A DNA stretch of 64,000 nucleotides, from contig CAVSDT010000002.1 of assembly GCA_963726825.1 (NCBI GenBank), forward strand, positions 2,259,159-2,323,158, given 5' to 3'. The position numbers were made by a program, and so were the translations under genes. Below are positions 51,442-62,371 of this stretch, one piece after another (positions within the stretch are counted from its first letter, which is position 1; each line of letters opens with the position of its first letter). Below the pieces are notes generated by a model. That model worked only from the letters and a program-made list of their open reading frames with translations. It did not search any database and was not told the origin of the DNA. Origin of the DNA: DATLGB01 sp963726825 (GTDB taxonomy: Bacteria; Actinomycetota; Thermoleophilia; Solirubrobacterales; Solirubrobacteraceae).

Positions 51442-53085
51442 TCAGCCGGTCGGCTGGGCGATCACCCGCACGGCCCTGCCCCGCGCGGGCAGCGGCGACG
51501 GGTCGATCGCGTAGACCGCCCCGGGCGTGACCGTTCCCGCGGTGCTCGCGGAGAAGGAGAGGGTGACGTCGTAGCCGCGCCGGCGCAGGCGGCGGACGAC
51601 CGATGAGGCGGGGTCGCCGATGAGGCCGGCGGTGCGACGGGCGGCCGGGATGGGGGTGCGTGTCGGGGTGGGCGTGGCGGTCGGGGTGGGCGTCGTGGTC
51701 GGGGTGGGCGTCGGCGTCGAGCTCGGCGTGGCCGGTGTCGTCGCGGCGGCGGTCGGCTCGGGCGGCCTGCCGGTTCGGACGTCACTGCCGCGGGTGACGA
51801 GGAGCACGGCTGCCGCGGCGACCACGGCGGTCAGCGCGAGCGCGGCGAGCGCCAGCGGCAGCCGCCGGCCGCTGCGGCCTTCCGTCACCCGCGCATCACC
51901 GGTACGTGCCGGAGGGCCGCCGCGGCCTTCCGTCACCCGCGCGTCACCGATCCGTGCCGGAGGGCCGCCGCGGCCTTCCGTCACCCGCGCGTCACCGGAC
52001 CGTGCCGGAGGGCCGCCGCGGCCTTCCGTCACCCGCGCGTCACCGATTCGCGACGGGGTGGTCGGGGTTGACCGCGGATTGCGCGGCTTTCCCCGACCAC
52101 CCCCCTGTGGGAGCGGCGACGGCGGGACGGGCGACGGCGGTGGCACGGGCGGCGGCAACGGGACGGGCGGCGGCGACGGCGGCGGGGGCGGCGACGACGG
52201 CGGCGGGACGGGCGGCGGCAGCGGGGCCGGGGGCGACGGCGGGACGGGGGGCGGCGGGGCCGGGGTCTCCGGCGGGAGCAGCGCGCGTGCCCGCGCCGCC
52301 AGCTCGCGCGCCGTGGCGATCCGGGCCGCCGGGTCCTTCTCCAGCGCCTCGAACACGAGCGCCGCCACCGCCGGCGGGACGTCCGGGGGCAGGGGGGCCG
52401 CGTCGGCGTGCAGCAGGGACGCGACGACCGCCGGGATCGAGTCGCCCTCGAACGGGCGGCGGCCGGCGAGGCACTCGTAGGCCACCACGCCGAGCGCGAA
52501 GACGTCGCCCGCCGCGGACGCGTCGCCACCGGCGACCTGCTCGGGGGCGACGTACTGCGGCGTCCCGATCATCGCCCCCGGGACGGTGATGGCCGCCGCG
52601 CCCAGGGCCCGGGCGGTCCCGAAGTCCGTCACCTGCACGCGGCCGTCGGCCCGCAGCAGCAGGTTGGCCGGCTTGACGTCGCGATGGACGACGCCCGCGT
52701 CGTGGGCGGCCTGCAGCGCCTCGCCGGCCTGGGAGACGACGTCGAGCGTGCGCTCGACCCCGAGCGGCGCCCCCAGCAGCAGCCGCTGGGCCAGCGACTC
52801 GCCCGCCACGAGCTCCATCACGATGAACGGCTTCCCGTCCTCCTCGCCGTAGTCGTGCACGGCGACGACGCCCGGGTGCGCCAGACCGGCCGCGCTGCGG
52901 GCCTCGGCCTCGAAGCGGGCGCGGAAGCCGCCGTCCTCGGCGAGGTCGGGCCGCACGACCTTGACCGCGACATCGCGGCCGAGTCGCTCGTCGACCGCGA
53001 CCCACACCTCGCCCATCCCGCCACCCGCGAGCCGGCGGCGGACGCGATAGCGGCCGGCGATCAGGGTGTCCGGGACCAGGCGCAC
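51442..53085 (-). CDS. PASTA-type Ser/Thr protein kinase with tandem VTEGR repeats
   Basis: 547 residues from GTG 53085 (TAGCCT 11 bases upstream); a GTG at 53169 with a GGAG site is the alternative, adding 28 residues. Kinase motifs: GGGMGEVW (P loop), VAVKVV (Lys), GVVHRDVKPANLLL (HRD), VTDFGTARALG (DFG), APEQVAGGDASAAGD. A Pro-rich linker leads to four 16-residue repeats (GDARVTEGRGGPPAR-type), then a membrane helix (LALAALALTAVVAAAAVLLV), a Thr/Pro stalk and one PASTA-like module (AGLIGDPASSVVRRLRRRGY). The kinase faces the cytoplasm and the PASTA end faces the wall. It is divergent from the FHA-HTH gene. Each repeat contributes one Thr, a possible phosphosite. Confidence 0.88.
   Translation of the reverse strand: MRLVPDTLIAGRYRVRRRLAGGGMGEVWVAVDERLGRDVAVKVVRPDLAEDGGFRARFEAEARSAAGLAHPGVVAVHDYGEEDGKPFIVMELVAGESLAQRLLLGAPLGVERTLDVVSQAGEALQAAHDAGVVHRDVKPANLLLRADGRVQVTDFGTARALGAAAITVPGAMIGTPQYVAPEQVAGGDASAAGDVFALGVVAYECLAGRRPFEGDSIPAVVASLLHADAAPLPPDVPPAVAALVFEALEKDPAARIATARELAARARALLPPETPAPPPPVPPSPPAPLPPPVPPPSSPPPPPSPPPVPLPPPVPPPSPVPPSPLPQGGGRGKPRNPRSTPTTPSRIGDARVTEGRGGPPARSGDARVTEGRGGPPARIGDARVTEGRGGPPARTGDARVTEGRSGRRLPLALAALALTAVVAAAAVLLVTRGSDVRTGRPPEPTAAATTPATPSSTPTPTPTTTPTPTATPTPTRTPIPAARRTAGLIGDPASSVVRRLRRRGYDVTLSFSASTAGTVTPGAVYAIDPSPLPARGRAVRVIAQPTG
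51878..52047 (-). repeat. 48-bp in-frame tandem repeats in the kinase gene
   Basis: Three full 48-base units (51878, 51926, 51974) and a partial fourth from 52022, nearly identical. They encode four copies of a GDARVTEGRGGPPAR-like peptide. Unit length divides by three, so copy number changes would not break the frame. Confidence 0.9.
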
Positions 53086-53248
53086 GTCGCGGGCGGAGGC
53101 TACCCCCGCCCAGAGCGGCACGGGCGCCCCGGGAGCGGCACGGATGGTCGCGCGGTCCATGCCGGCCACCGTCGCGCTCCACGGTGCGGGTCACCAGCCC
53201 CCGCAGGGGTGGACCTCCCCACCCCATCGCCTGCGACCCTTCGGGTCC

Positions 53249-53899
53249 GTGCGCACCCCTGCCGAGCTCGCCGCCCTGATCGCCGCACAGCGGGCCGGAG
53301 CCCCGTTCCTCGCCCGACGCACCGACACGGGGCCCGAGGTGATCCTCGCCCTGCCGCCCGCCGGCGCCCTCGCGGTCGGCCGGGCCGCCCACAACGACAT
53401 CGCGCTCACGGACGACCCGGTCGCCTCGCGCCTCCATGCGACGCTCGAGCGCGTCGGCGGCGCGTGGATCGTCGCCGACGACGGCCTCTCCCGCAACGGG
53501 ACCTGGGTCAACGGCGAGCGGCTCCATGGCCGCCACCGGCTCGCCGACGGCGACGTCGTCCGCCTCGGCCAGACCTCCCTCGCGTTCCACGACCCCGCCG
53601 AGGACGACGTCGCGACGCTGCCCGGCACGAGCACGCCCGCCCCGCCGACGCTCACCCCGCGTCAGCGGGAGGTCCTGATCGCCCTCGCTCGTCCGTGCCG
53701 CGACGACGGGATGGCGGCCCCGCCGGCGACCAACCAGGCGGTCGCCGACGAGCTGCACCTCAGCGTCGACGGCGTCAAGACGCACGTCCGCAGCCTGTTC
53801 GAGCGCTTCCACGTCGCCGACCTCCCGCAGAACCGCAAGCGCCACGCGCTGGTGCAGGAGGCCTTCCGCACCGGCGCGATCGCGCCTGGCGACCTCTAG
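53249..53899 (+). CDS. FHA domain protein with C-terminal LuxR-like HTH
   Basis: 216 residues from GTG 53249; the longer frame upstream is antisense to the kinase. The FHA core is VGRAAHNDIALTDDPVASRL with the phosphothreonine-binding Arg, Ser and His, then DDGLSRNGTWVNGERL. The C-terminus is a winged or LuxR-like HTH (LTPRQREVLIALARP, TNQAVADELHLSVDGVKTHV, RSLFERFHVADLPQNRKRHA). It joins phosphothreonine recognition directly to DNA binding, and sits divergent from the kinase with about 160 bases between starts. The stop interlocks with the OmpA-lipoprotein stop via CTAG. Confidence 0.88.
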   Translation: MRTPAELAALIAAQRAGAPFLARRTDTGPEVILALPPAGALAVGRAAHNDIALTDDPVASRLHATLERVGGAWIVADDGLSRNGTWVNGERLHGRHRLADGDVVRLGQTSLAFHDPAEDDVATLPGTSTPAPPTLTPRQREVLIALARPCRDDGMAAPPATNQAVADELHLSVDGVKTHVRSLFERFHVADLPQNRKRHALVQEAFRTGAIAPGDL

Positions 53900-55467
53900 G
53901 CGACGGGCACGCCCGTGAAGCGCGGTCCGCCGTTGGGCAGCTGCACCGTGACGGCGGACGTCGACTCGGGGACCGCGGCGAAGTACACCGACAGCCGGCG
54001 CGTGGCGCCGGGGGCGAACAGCACGGTCGTGCCGAGGCTGTCGCGCCCGCCCTCCCGGTAGACCGCCGAGCGGTAGGTCGTGTCCTGCGCGGGGTCGACG
54101 AGGGTCACGGCGCCCGCGTCGTTGCCGCCCTCCCGCTCGCGGGCCAGCACGAACTGCCGGCCGCAGTCGTCGACGGTGGACTGCACGCACCGGACGTCGA
54201 GGTCGAGCACCGACAGGTTGCCCGTGCGGCGCACGCCGAGCGGGCGCACCTCGAACTGCGCCTGGTCGTCGGTCCCCTGGCCGCGGTAGTCCCAGCTCGC
54301 CGCCTGCGGCGCGGACGCGGCGTCCGGTGTCGGCGTCGGCGTCGCCTCCTCCTTCGGCTCCGGGTCCTTGCGGGCCAGGGTGTAGCCCACCGTGACGCGG
54401 CGGTTCTTCGCGCGGCCGGCCGGGTTGTCCGCGCCGTTCTTCGTGTTCGGCGCGACCGGGTCGGCCTCCCCCCGGCCCACGGCGCGCAGCTCGCGCCCGT
54501 CGAGCCGCCCGGCGAGCACCTCGCGGACGGTGTCGGCCCGCCGCTGCGACAGCGCGCGGTTGTAGCCGTCAGAGCCCTTGGAGTCCGTGTACCCGTCGAT
54601 CGCGATCGGGCCGGTCGAGGCGCTGTCGGCCACCTCGTCCGCGACCTCGTCGAGCGACTGGGCGCCGTCCGGCCCGAGGGTCGCCTTGTCGAAGTCGAAC
54701 AGCACGTCGGCTGCGAGCGTGACGACGCGCCGCCCCCGCTTGTCCTCGGTCTGCTTGCGCTTGGACGTCCTGCGCGCGATCACGTCGTAGTCCCCGAGGT
54801 CCAGGCCGGCAGCGTCGGTGCTCTCGGGCGGCCGGTCGAACTCCGCCGGCGTCGCGGCCTGCTCGCCCTCGACGGCCGGCTCGGTGTCGACGCCCCCGTC
54901 GGAGAGCGGGACGTCGGCGATGCGCGGCCCGCCCTGCGGCAGCAGGAGGTCCATCGCCTGCACCTCGGCCGGCGGCGCGGCGTAGCGCGCCCAGACGCGG
55001 CGGGCGGGACCTGCGGGCTCCATCCGCGGCTCGAGCTCGGACGCGTACGGCGCCGCGAAGGTCGCGCCGCCCTGCTCGCGGGCGGGGGTGTAGACCCGCT
55101 GGCCGGAGGTGTCGACGGCCACGACGCCGGCGAACACGTTGTTGTCGCCCTCGAAGCCGGCGAAGGCGGACTGGCTGGTGCAGTCGGTGCTGTCCTCGGC
55201 GGGCTTGACGCACCTGACGGTGGCGTTGAGCGTCATGAACGGCCCCGACCGGCGCAGCGAGTCGATCCGCACGCGCCACCCGTCGAGCGCGATCGCCCCG
55301 CCCTGGTACTCGACCGTCGCCAGGCCGGGGTCCGGCGTCGGCGTGGCGGTGGGCGCCGCAGACCCCGAGTCCGAGGCCTTCCCGTCGCCGCCTCCCGAGG
55401 ACCCGCCGCCACAACCGGCGACGGCGAGCACGGCGACCAGGAGCGGAGTCAGTGCACGCAGCTTCAT
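53896..55467 (-). CDS. OmpA-domain lipoprotein with duplicated flanking domain
   Basis: 523 residues. Lipobox AVLAVAGC places the lipidated Cys at 19. A central OmpA-C domain (VLFDFDKATLGPDGAQSL, IDGYTDSKGSDGYNRALSQR, GRGEADPVAPNT) would bind peptidoglycan. It is sandwiched between two related beta domains: the N-terminal one has RRSGPFMTLNATVRC and LPQGGPRIADVPL, the C-terminal one RRTGNLSVLDLDVRC and LPNGGPRFTGVPV. The pair suggests internal duplication. OmpA-C proteins in monoderm actinobacteria are usually wall-anchored lipoproteins; the extra domains have no name known to me. Confidence 0.82.
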   Translation of the reverse strand: MKLRALTPLLVAVLAVAGCGGGSSGGGDGKASDSGSAAPTATPTPDPGLATVEYQGGAIALDGWRVRIDSLRRSGPFMTLNATVRCVKPAEDSTDCTSQSAFAGFEGDNNVFAGVVAVDTSGQRVYTPAREQGGATFAAPYASELEPRMEPAGPARRVWARYAAPPAEVQAMDLLLPQGGPRIADVPLSDGGVDTEPAVEGEQAATPAEFDRPPESTDAAGLDLGDYDVIARRTSKRKQTEDKRGRRVVTLAADVLFDFDKATLGPDGAQSLDEVADEVADSASTGPIAIDGYTDSKGSDGYNRALSQRRADTVREVLAGRLDGRELRAVGRGEADPVAPNTKNGADNPAGRAKNRRVTVGYTLARKDPEPKEEATPTPTPDAASAPQAASWDYRGQGTDDQAQFEVRPLGVRRTGNLSVLDLDVRCVQSTVDDCGRQFVLAREREGGNDAGAVTLVDPAQDTTYRSAVYREGGRDSLGTTVLFAPGATRRLSVYFAAVPESTSAVTVQLPNGGPRFTGVPVA

Positions 55468-55531
55468 GTGGCCCAGCATGGTGCGCCATCCGGCGGCGAC
55501 ACAGCCCCACAAGGGTGGGAGCGTCCCACCC

Positions 55532-56206
55532 CTAGCCCGTCAGCCGGCCGTCGGCGGTGAGGGTGAAGCCGTCCGGGCGCTCGCGCGCGCCGACGGCGTC
55601 CACCCGCAGGCGGGGATCGTCGAAGACGCGGATGCCGGCGAAGCCGCCCAGCAGGCCGGCCGGCGCGATCACGAGCGCGCCGTCGGCCGCCGAGAGCCGC
55701 GCCTGCGCGCTCACGGGGCCGATCCGGCCCTCGAGCGTCAGCGAGCCGTCCCCCGCGTCGACGGGCTGCAGGCCGAGGTCGACCGGGACCGCCGCGGCGA
55801 GGTCGGCACGGGTGAGCGCCGCCTCGCCGTGGAGCCGATCGCCGTCCTTGGTGATGCGCGCGTCGCGCAGGCGCAGCGGACCGACCGAGAAGACGTCCGC
55901 GCGGATGTCGGCCCGCCCCACCTCGCGGGCGCGGCCGAGCTCGGCGGCGAAGGACCCGGCGCCCGACAGGGTCGCGGACGCCATCCGCACCTCGACGCGA
56001 TCCGCCCTGCCCCACAGCAGCTTGAACGCGGGGAAGGCGGAGACGGACACCCGGCGCACCTCGCCGCGCTGCTCGAGCCGGTCACGGAGGCGACGGCTCG
56101 CGACGCCCGGGAGGACGAGCTGCTGAGCCACCAGGACCAGGACCACCAGCCCGGCGGCGCCCAAGCCGAGGCGGCGCACGCCGGGGAGGGTACGTCGGCG
56201 CCCCAC
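55532..56206 (-). CDS. LmeA-like/DUF2993 envelope lipid-binding protein
   Basis: 224 residues. An N-terminal membrane or signal helix (LGLGAAGLVVLVLVAQQLVL) is followed by a beta-rich fold of the LmeA type (VSVSAFPAFKLLWGRADRVE, ARITKDGDRLHGEAALTRAD, GGFAGIRVFDDPRLRVDAVG). LmeA binds phospholipid and supports lipid-glycan assembly in mycobacteria. It is upstream of the OmpA lipoprotein on the same strand (64 bases), so the two may be co-transcribed envelope genes. Confidence 0.8.
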   Translation of the reverse strand: MGRRRTLPGVRRLGLGAAGLVVLVLVAQQLVLPGVASRRLRDRLEQRGEVRRVSVSAFPAFKLLWGRADRVEVRMASATLSGAGSFAAELGRAREVGRADIRADVFSVGPLRLRDARITKDGDRLHGEAALTRADLAAAVPVDLGLQPVDAGDGSLTLEGRIGPVSAQARLSAADGALVIAPAGLLGGFAGIRVFDDPRLRVDAVGARERPDGFTLTADGRLTG

Positions 56207-56232
56207 CGGCGGCTCGGGAGACCGGACCCGCT

Positions 56233-56238
56233 TACCCT
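56233..56238 (+). promoter_or_regulatory. Candidate -10 for the M23 peptidase gene
   Basis: TACCCT ending 9 bases before the ATG; a GGAGG site overlaps the same short stretch. Confidence 0.4.
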
Positions 56239-56247
56239 CTGGAGGCG

Positions 56248-57471
56248 ATGCGCCGTCTCGCCGCCACCGCGCTCGCCGTCCTCGTGGCCGCCGCCGTGGC
56301 GGCCGCGCCGGACTCCGGCGCCCAGGGCGGCGCGCGCGCGGAAGGCACGGCCGTCGTCGTCTCCGGCGTCTCGGACGCGGGCGGCATCCGCGCCCGGGCG
56401 ACCGGGACCCAGGAGCGCTCGAGCGCCGGGACCGTCAGCCGAGCCGGCGTGCGGATCGGCACCGCGGAGGCGACCGCACGCACCAGCACGAGCGCGACGC
56501 CCCCCACGGTCACCGCCGCCGCGGTCGCTCGCAGCGTCACCCTCCTCGGCGGCCGGGTCACCGCCTTCGGCGTGCGCCGGACCGCGACGGTGCGCGACGG
56601 CAAGCTCAGCCGCAGCGGTCGCGTCCAGGGCCTGCGCGTCGACGGCCGCCTGTACCCGGACCTCGAGACGCCGCGCCGCATCGCGCTCCCGGGCGCCGGC
56701 GTGATCCAGGTCAACCGCGGCGCCACCGGCCTGCGGATCATCCTGCTCACCGACGCCGGCGGCCTGCGGGCGGGCACCGACCTCAAGATCGCCACCGTCA
56801 CCGCGTCGGCCCGCGCCGCCGTCGCCACGCCGACGCCCACCCCCACCGCGACCCCGACCGCCCGGCCGACCGCCGCCCCGACCAGGACCGCCACGCCGAC
56901 CGCCACGGCCAGGCCGAAGCGCAAGAAGGCGCCCTCGGTCACCACGCGGCTGACGCGCTCGGGCTTCGCCTTCCCCGTCTATCCCTCCGCCGACGTGTCC
57001 GACAACTACGGCGCCAACCGCCCGGCCCCGATCGGCAGCCACGAGGGCGTCGACATCTTCGCCCCGTTCGGCTCCCCCGTCGTGGCGGTCGCCGACGGCA
57101 GGCTCTCGAAGGTCGGGACGCTGCCGATCTCGGGCAACCGGCTGTGGCTGACCACCCCGGGCGGCGACGCGTTCTTCTACGCCCACCTGTCCGCGTTCTC
57201 GGACGGAGCGGTCGACGGCGCGCGGGTCAAGGCCGGCACCGTGCTGGGCTTCACGGGCAACACCGGCGACGCCGAGCCGACCCCGCCCCACGTGCACTTC
57301 GAGGTCCATCCCGGCGGCATCGAGGCGCCGTCGGTGGATCCGTACCCGATCGTGACGGCCTGGAAGGGCCGCCGGGATGTCGCCCCGGGGGCCTTCCTGC
57401 GCCGGGCGGGCGCCGACACGACGACCCGGCCCGGATCGCTCGTCACCGTGCGAGACTTCATCGCCGAGTGA
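56248..57471 (+). CDS. Secreted M23 peptidase with Thr/Pro linker
   Basis: 407 residues. Signal peptide (LAATALAVLVAAAVAAAPDS), a beta-rich N-terminal domain (VTLLGGRVTAFGVRRTATVR, IALPGAGVIQVNRGATGLRI), a Thr/Pro linker, then a LytM-type M23 domain with the full zinc set: SHEGVDIFAPFGSPVVAVAD (His, Asp), FFYAHLSAF (catalytic His), and PPHVHFEVHPGG (HxH). It should hydrolyse peptidoglycan outside the cell. The stop overlaps the start of the PGPGW gene (GTGA). Confidence 0.92.
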   Translation: MRRLAATALAVLVAAAVAAAPDSGAQGGARAEGTAVVVSGVSDAGGIRARATGTQERSSAGTVSRAGVRIGTAEATARTSTSATPPTVTAAAVARSVTLLGGRVTAFGVRRTATVRDGKLSRSGRVQGLRVDGRLYPDLETPRRIALPGAGVIQVNRGATGLRIILLTDAGGLRAGTDLKIATVTASARAAVATPTPTPTATPTARPTAAPTRTATPTATARPKRKKAPSVTTRLTRSGFAFPVYPSADVSDNYGANRPAPIGSHEGVDIFAPFGSPVVAVADGRLSKVGTLPISGNRLWLTTPGGDAFFYAHLSAFSDGAVDGARVKAGTVLGFTGNTGDAEPTPPHVHFEVHPGGIEAPSVDPYPIVTAWKGRRDVAPGAFLRRAGADTTTRPGSLVTVRDFIAE

Positions 57472-57863
57472 CCGAGGCGCCCGCACCCGAGGACCGCAGC
57501 GCCTGGGCCGCCCGGCTGGACGGCTGGCGCGACCGCTACGAGGCCAAGGGCCCCGTCTACAAGGCCGGCTGGCTGCTCGTCGGCGTCCTCGTCACGATCG
57601 CCGGCATCATCATGATCGTCACGCCGGGCCCGGCGCTCGTGCTGATCCCGCTGGGCCTCGCGATGCTGGCGATGCAGTTCGAGTGGGCGGAGCGGCTGAT
57701 GGAGAAGACGCTCACCCGGGCCGAGCGGACCGCGGAGCAGGCGAAGGAGACGAGCCCCCTGCAGCGCGTGCTGGGCGTCCTGGCCGTGATCCTCGTCGTC
57801 GCGGCCGTGATCGCCGCGATCTTCTACTGGGACATCCCCGTCCCCGTGCTGAACCCGAAGTAG
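57468..57863 (+). CDS. PGPGW-family membrane protein
   Basis: 131 residues with a GTG start overlapping the M23 stop. Two membrane helices (KAGWLLVGVLVTIAGIIMIV and VLGVLAVILVVAAVIAAIFY) enclose a TPGPALVLIPLGLAMLAMQF motif, the family hallmark. Function unknown; common in actinobacteria. Coupled to the M23 gene, suggesting envelope work. Confidence 0.85.
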   Translation: MTEAPAPEDRSAWAARLDGWRDRYEAKGPVYKAGWLLVGVLVTIAGIIMIVTPGPALVLIPLGLAMLAMQFEWAERLMEKTLTRAERTAEQAKETSPLQRVLGVLAVILVVAAVIAAIFYWDIPVPVLNPK

Positions 57864-57874
57864 CCGGCCGGCTG

Positions 57875-58267
57875 CTAGCGCCGGCGCTCGCGCTCCAGGC
57901 GGCGGCGGTCGCGCTTGGTCGGCCGCCCGCCGCGCTCCGGCGCCGCCGGGCCGGCGAGGCCCGCCTGGCGCTCCAGTGCCGCCTGCTCACGGGCCTTCAC
58001 GCTGTCGGGGGTCTCCGCGTAGAGCTGCTGGGCCTCGGTGGCCGGGCCGCGGCGCTGGGCGGTGCCGCGGACGTCGACCTCGATCCGGCGCGGCCCGGTG
58101 CGCAGCTCGAGCCGGTCGCCCGGCCTGACGTCGTGGGCGGGCTTGACCGCCTTGCCGTTGAGCGTGACCCGCCCGCCGCGCGCGGCCTCGGCCCCGTCGC
58201 CGCGCGTCTTGACGAGCCGCGCCGCCCACAGCCACTTGTCCACGCGCACCGCATCGCCGTCGGCCAT
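57875..58267 (-). CDS. S4-domain RNA-binding protein (Hsp15-like)
   Basis: 130 residues. The S4 fold is readable: VRVDKWLWAARLVKTRGDGA, ARGGRVTLNGKAVKPAHDVR, PGDRLELRTGPRRIEVDVRG. A basic Arg-rich tail (RPTKRDRRRLERERRR) follows. Hsp15 rescues stalled 50S subunits carrying peptidyl-tRNA; the same role is plausible here. Start ATG just 9 bases from the divergent hydrolase start. Confidence 0.88.
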   Translation of the reverse strand: MADGDAVRVDKWLWAARLVKTRGDGAEAARGGRVTLNGKAVKPAHDVRPGDRLELRTGPRRIEVDVRGTAQRRGPATEAQQLYAETPDSVKAREQAALERQAGLAGPAAPERGGRPTKRDRRRLERERRR

Positions 58268-58276
58268 GATGCTCCC

Positions 58277-58876
58277 ATGGTCGCACGCGAGATCGAGACG
58301 CCGCACGGCCCGGCGCGCGCCCACGTCGCACGGCCCGCGGGCGACGCGCTCGGCGGCCTCGTCCTCGGCCACGGCGCGGGCGGCTCGATCACCGCGCCCG
58401 ACCTGCAGGCGGTCGCCACGGCCGCGCTCGCGGCGGGCTGGGCCGTCGCGCTCGTCGAGCAGCCCTACCGGGTGGCGGGCCGCCGGTCGGCCGCACCCGC
58501 CCGGCAGCTCGACGCCGCCTGGACCGCGGTGCTGGCCGACCTGCGCGCCGCGGAGCTCGCGGGCCTCCCCGTCGTCTGCGGCGGCCGCTCCTCCGGCGCG
58601 CGCGTGGCCTGCCGCACCGCCGGGGCCGTCGGCGCGGCCGGCGTCCTGTGCCTCGCCTTCCCGCTGATCACCCCCAAGGGCGCCTCCCGCCAGGACGAGC
58701 TCGACGGCGCCGGCGTCCCGGTGCTCGTGGTGCAGGGGACCAACGACCGCTTCGGGGTCCCCGAGCCCGACGCGGCGCTGGGTCGCTCCGTCGTCGTCGT
58801 CCGCGGCGACCACGGCCTCAAGGCCGACGGCCCGCTCGTCGCCAGCAGCGCGATCGGCTGGCTCACCGGCCGCTAG
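58277..58876 (+). CDS. Small alpha/beta-hydrolase fold protein
   Basis: 199 residues. GGLVLGHGAGGSITAPDLQA is the oxyanion loop, PVVCGGRSSGARVACRTAGA the nucleophile elbow (GRSSG with the Ser), and VVQGTNDRFGVPEPDAAL plus VVVVRGDHGLKADGP give the acidic and His positions. This is the KANL3/Tex30-like branch of alpha/beta hydrolases. The substrate is unknown. Confidence 0.88.
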   Translation: MVAREIETPHGPARAHVARPAGDALGGLVLGHGAGGSITAPDLQAVATAALAAGWAVALVEQPYRVAGRRSAAPARQLDAAWTAVLADLRAAELAGLPVVCGGRSSGARVACRTAGAVGAAGVLCLAFPLITPKGASRQDELDGAGVPVLVVQGTNDRFGVPEPDAALGRSVVVVRGDHGLKADGPLVASSAIGWLTGR

Positions 58877-58884
58877 AACGACGA

Positions 58885-58905
58885 AGGGCGCCACGTGGGC
58901 GCCCT
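58885..58905. terminator. Hairpin after the alpha/beta-hydrolase gene
   Basis: Eight-base perfect arms (58885-58892 and 58898-58905) with a 5-base loop, between convergent genes. Confidence 0.6.
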
Positions 58906-58931
58906 CCGGGTCAAGCGTGGTGCGGTGCCGT

Positions 58932-59426
58932 CTAGGACGCGGTCGCGGCCTCCGGCGTGCCGCCGGGAGCGGCGCCACCCGGGGCGGGCGGCGTCGTGGT
59001 GGAGGTGTACTCGAACTCCTCCTCCGCGCCGAACAGCAGGTCGAGGACCTTCTTGCGCAGGTCCTCGGAGAGCGCGAGGGCGAGGCCGCCGGCGACCGCC
59101 AGGACGGCCACCTTGCGGAACAGCCCGCCGCCGGACTTCCTGGCCTTCTTGTCGCGCAGCGCGTTGGACGCGTCGCGGACGTTCTCCGCCGCCTCCTTGA
59201 GCTGCTTCTGCAGCTTCTTGTCGTCCAGGAGCTGCTTCGCCGGCGACGCCTTGCCGCTGGAGATGCGGTCGTAGACCGCTCGCGCGGACTCGTAGGCCTC
59301 CTGGATCTGGTCGCGCAGGTCCTCGTCGTCGACGAGGCGCTGCACGTACGCGTTGTCCTTGGCTGCCTTCGCGGCGCCATAGGCGCCTCCGGCTGCTGCC
59401 GTGGCCTTCTTCTTCTTCGATGCCAT
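58932..59426 (-). CDS. Lys/Ala-rich membrane protein, unknown
   Basis: 164 residues. A basic N-terminus (MASKKKKATAAAGGAYGAAK), a long charged helical part (VQRLVDDEDLRDQIQEAYES, KLQKQLKEAAENVRDASNAL), one hydrophobic helix (RKVAVLAVAGGLALALSEDL) and an acidic Thr/Pro tail. ATG 59426 is preferred over GTG 59432 because GGAGAAGG sits 6 bases before the ATG. It follows lon on the same strand by 51 bases. No family recognised. Confidence 0.7.
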   Translation of the reverse strand: MASKKKKATAAAGGAYGAAKAAKDNAYVQRLVDDEDLRDQIQEAYESARAVYDRISSGKASPAKQLLDDKKLQKQLKEAAENVRDASNALRDKKARKSGGGLFRKVAVLAVAGGLALALSEDLRKKVLDLLFGAEEEFEYTSTTTPPAPGGAAPGGTPEAATAS

Positions 59427-59477
59427 GTTCACCCTTCTCCGGTCACAGTCCGGTCGGAAAGTCCGCTTGCGCGAACA

Positions 59478-61886
<2,409 letters not shown>

Positions 61887-61890
61887 GCGC

Positions 61891-62338
61891 TCATCCCCGC
61901 CCGCCCTCGATCGGCACGTGGCGCGAGCGGCGCTGCGCGGGGAGGACCGGGAGCTCGACGCGCAGCATCCCGTTGACGTAGACCGCCTTGACGGCGTCGG
62001 CGTCGACGTCGACGCCCAGGGCGACGACGCGGCGGAACACCCCGTGCTCGATCTCGAGCTGCTGGTAGGTGCGCCCATCGGACTCGGCGGCCCGGCGCAC
62101 GCCCGCCAGGACGAGCTCGCGGCCACGCACCTCGAGCTCGATGTCGGCGCGGTCGACGCCCGCGAGGTCGGCCTGGACGACCGCGCGCGGCGGGTCCGCG
62201 AGGTGGAAGACGTCGACGGCGGGCGAGAAGCCGCGCCGGCGCGCGGCGCGGGCCGCGGTCCAGGACGTCGCCGAACAGCTCGTCCATCTCGCGCCGCATG
62301 CGATCGAAGTTCGCGAAGGGGTCGCGGTCGGAGCCCAT
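61891..62338 (-). pseudogene. Hsp20 (alpha-crystallin) gene with a frameshift
   Basis: The ATG at 62338 starts MGSDRDPFANFDRMRREMDE, a normal Hsp20 N-terminus. The alpha-crystallin domain (GFSPAVDVFHLADPPRAVVQ, VVALGVDVDADAVKAVYVNG, MLRVELPVLP) is in a different frame that ends at 61891. One indel in the GC-rich run near 62240-62270 joins the two into a protein of about 148 residues. Either a true pseudogene or a sequencing error, given the two further frameshifts nearby. Hsp20 beside lon would form a protein quality-control pair. Confidence 0.8.
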
Positions 62339-62371
62339 GGGGGAGCAGGGTACGCCCGCCGGCGTCGGCTG

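Noticed and set aside
51878..52047. 48-bp repeats as a CRISPR array
   Set aside because: Units are directly adjacent with no spacers, in frame within a kinase gene.
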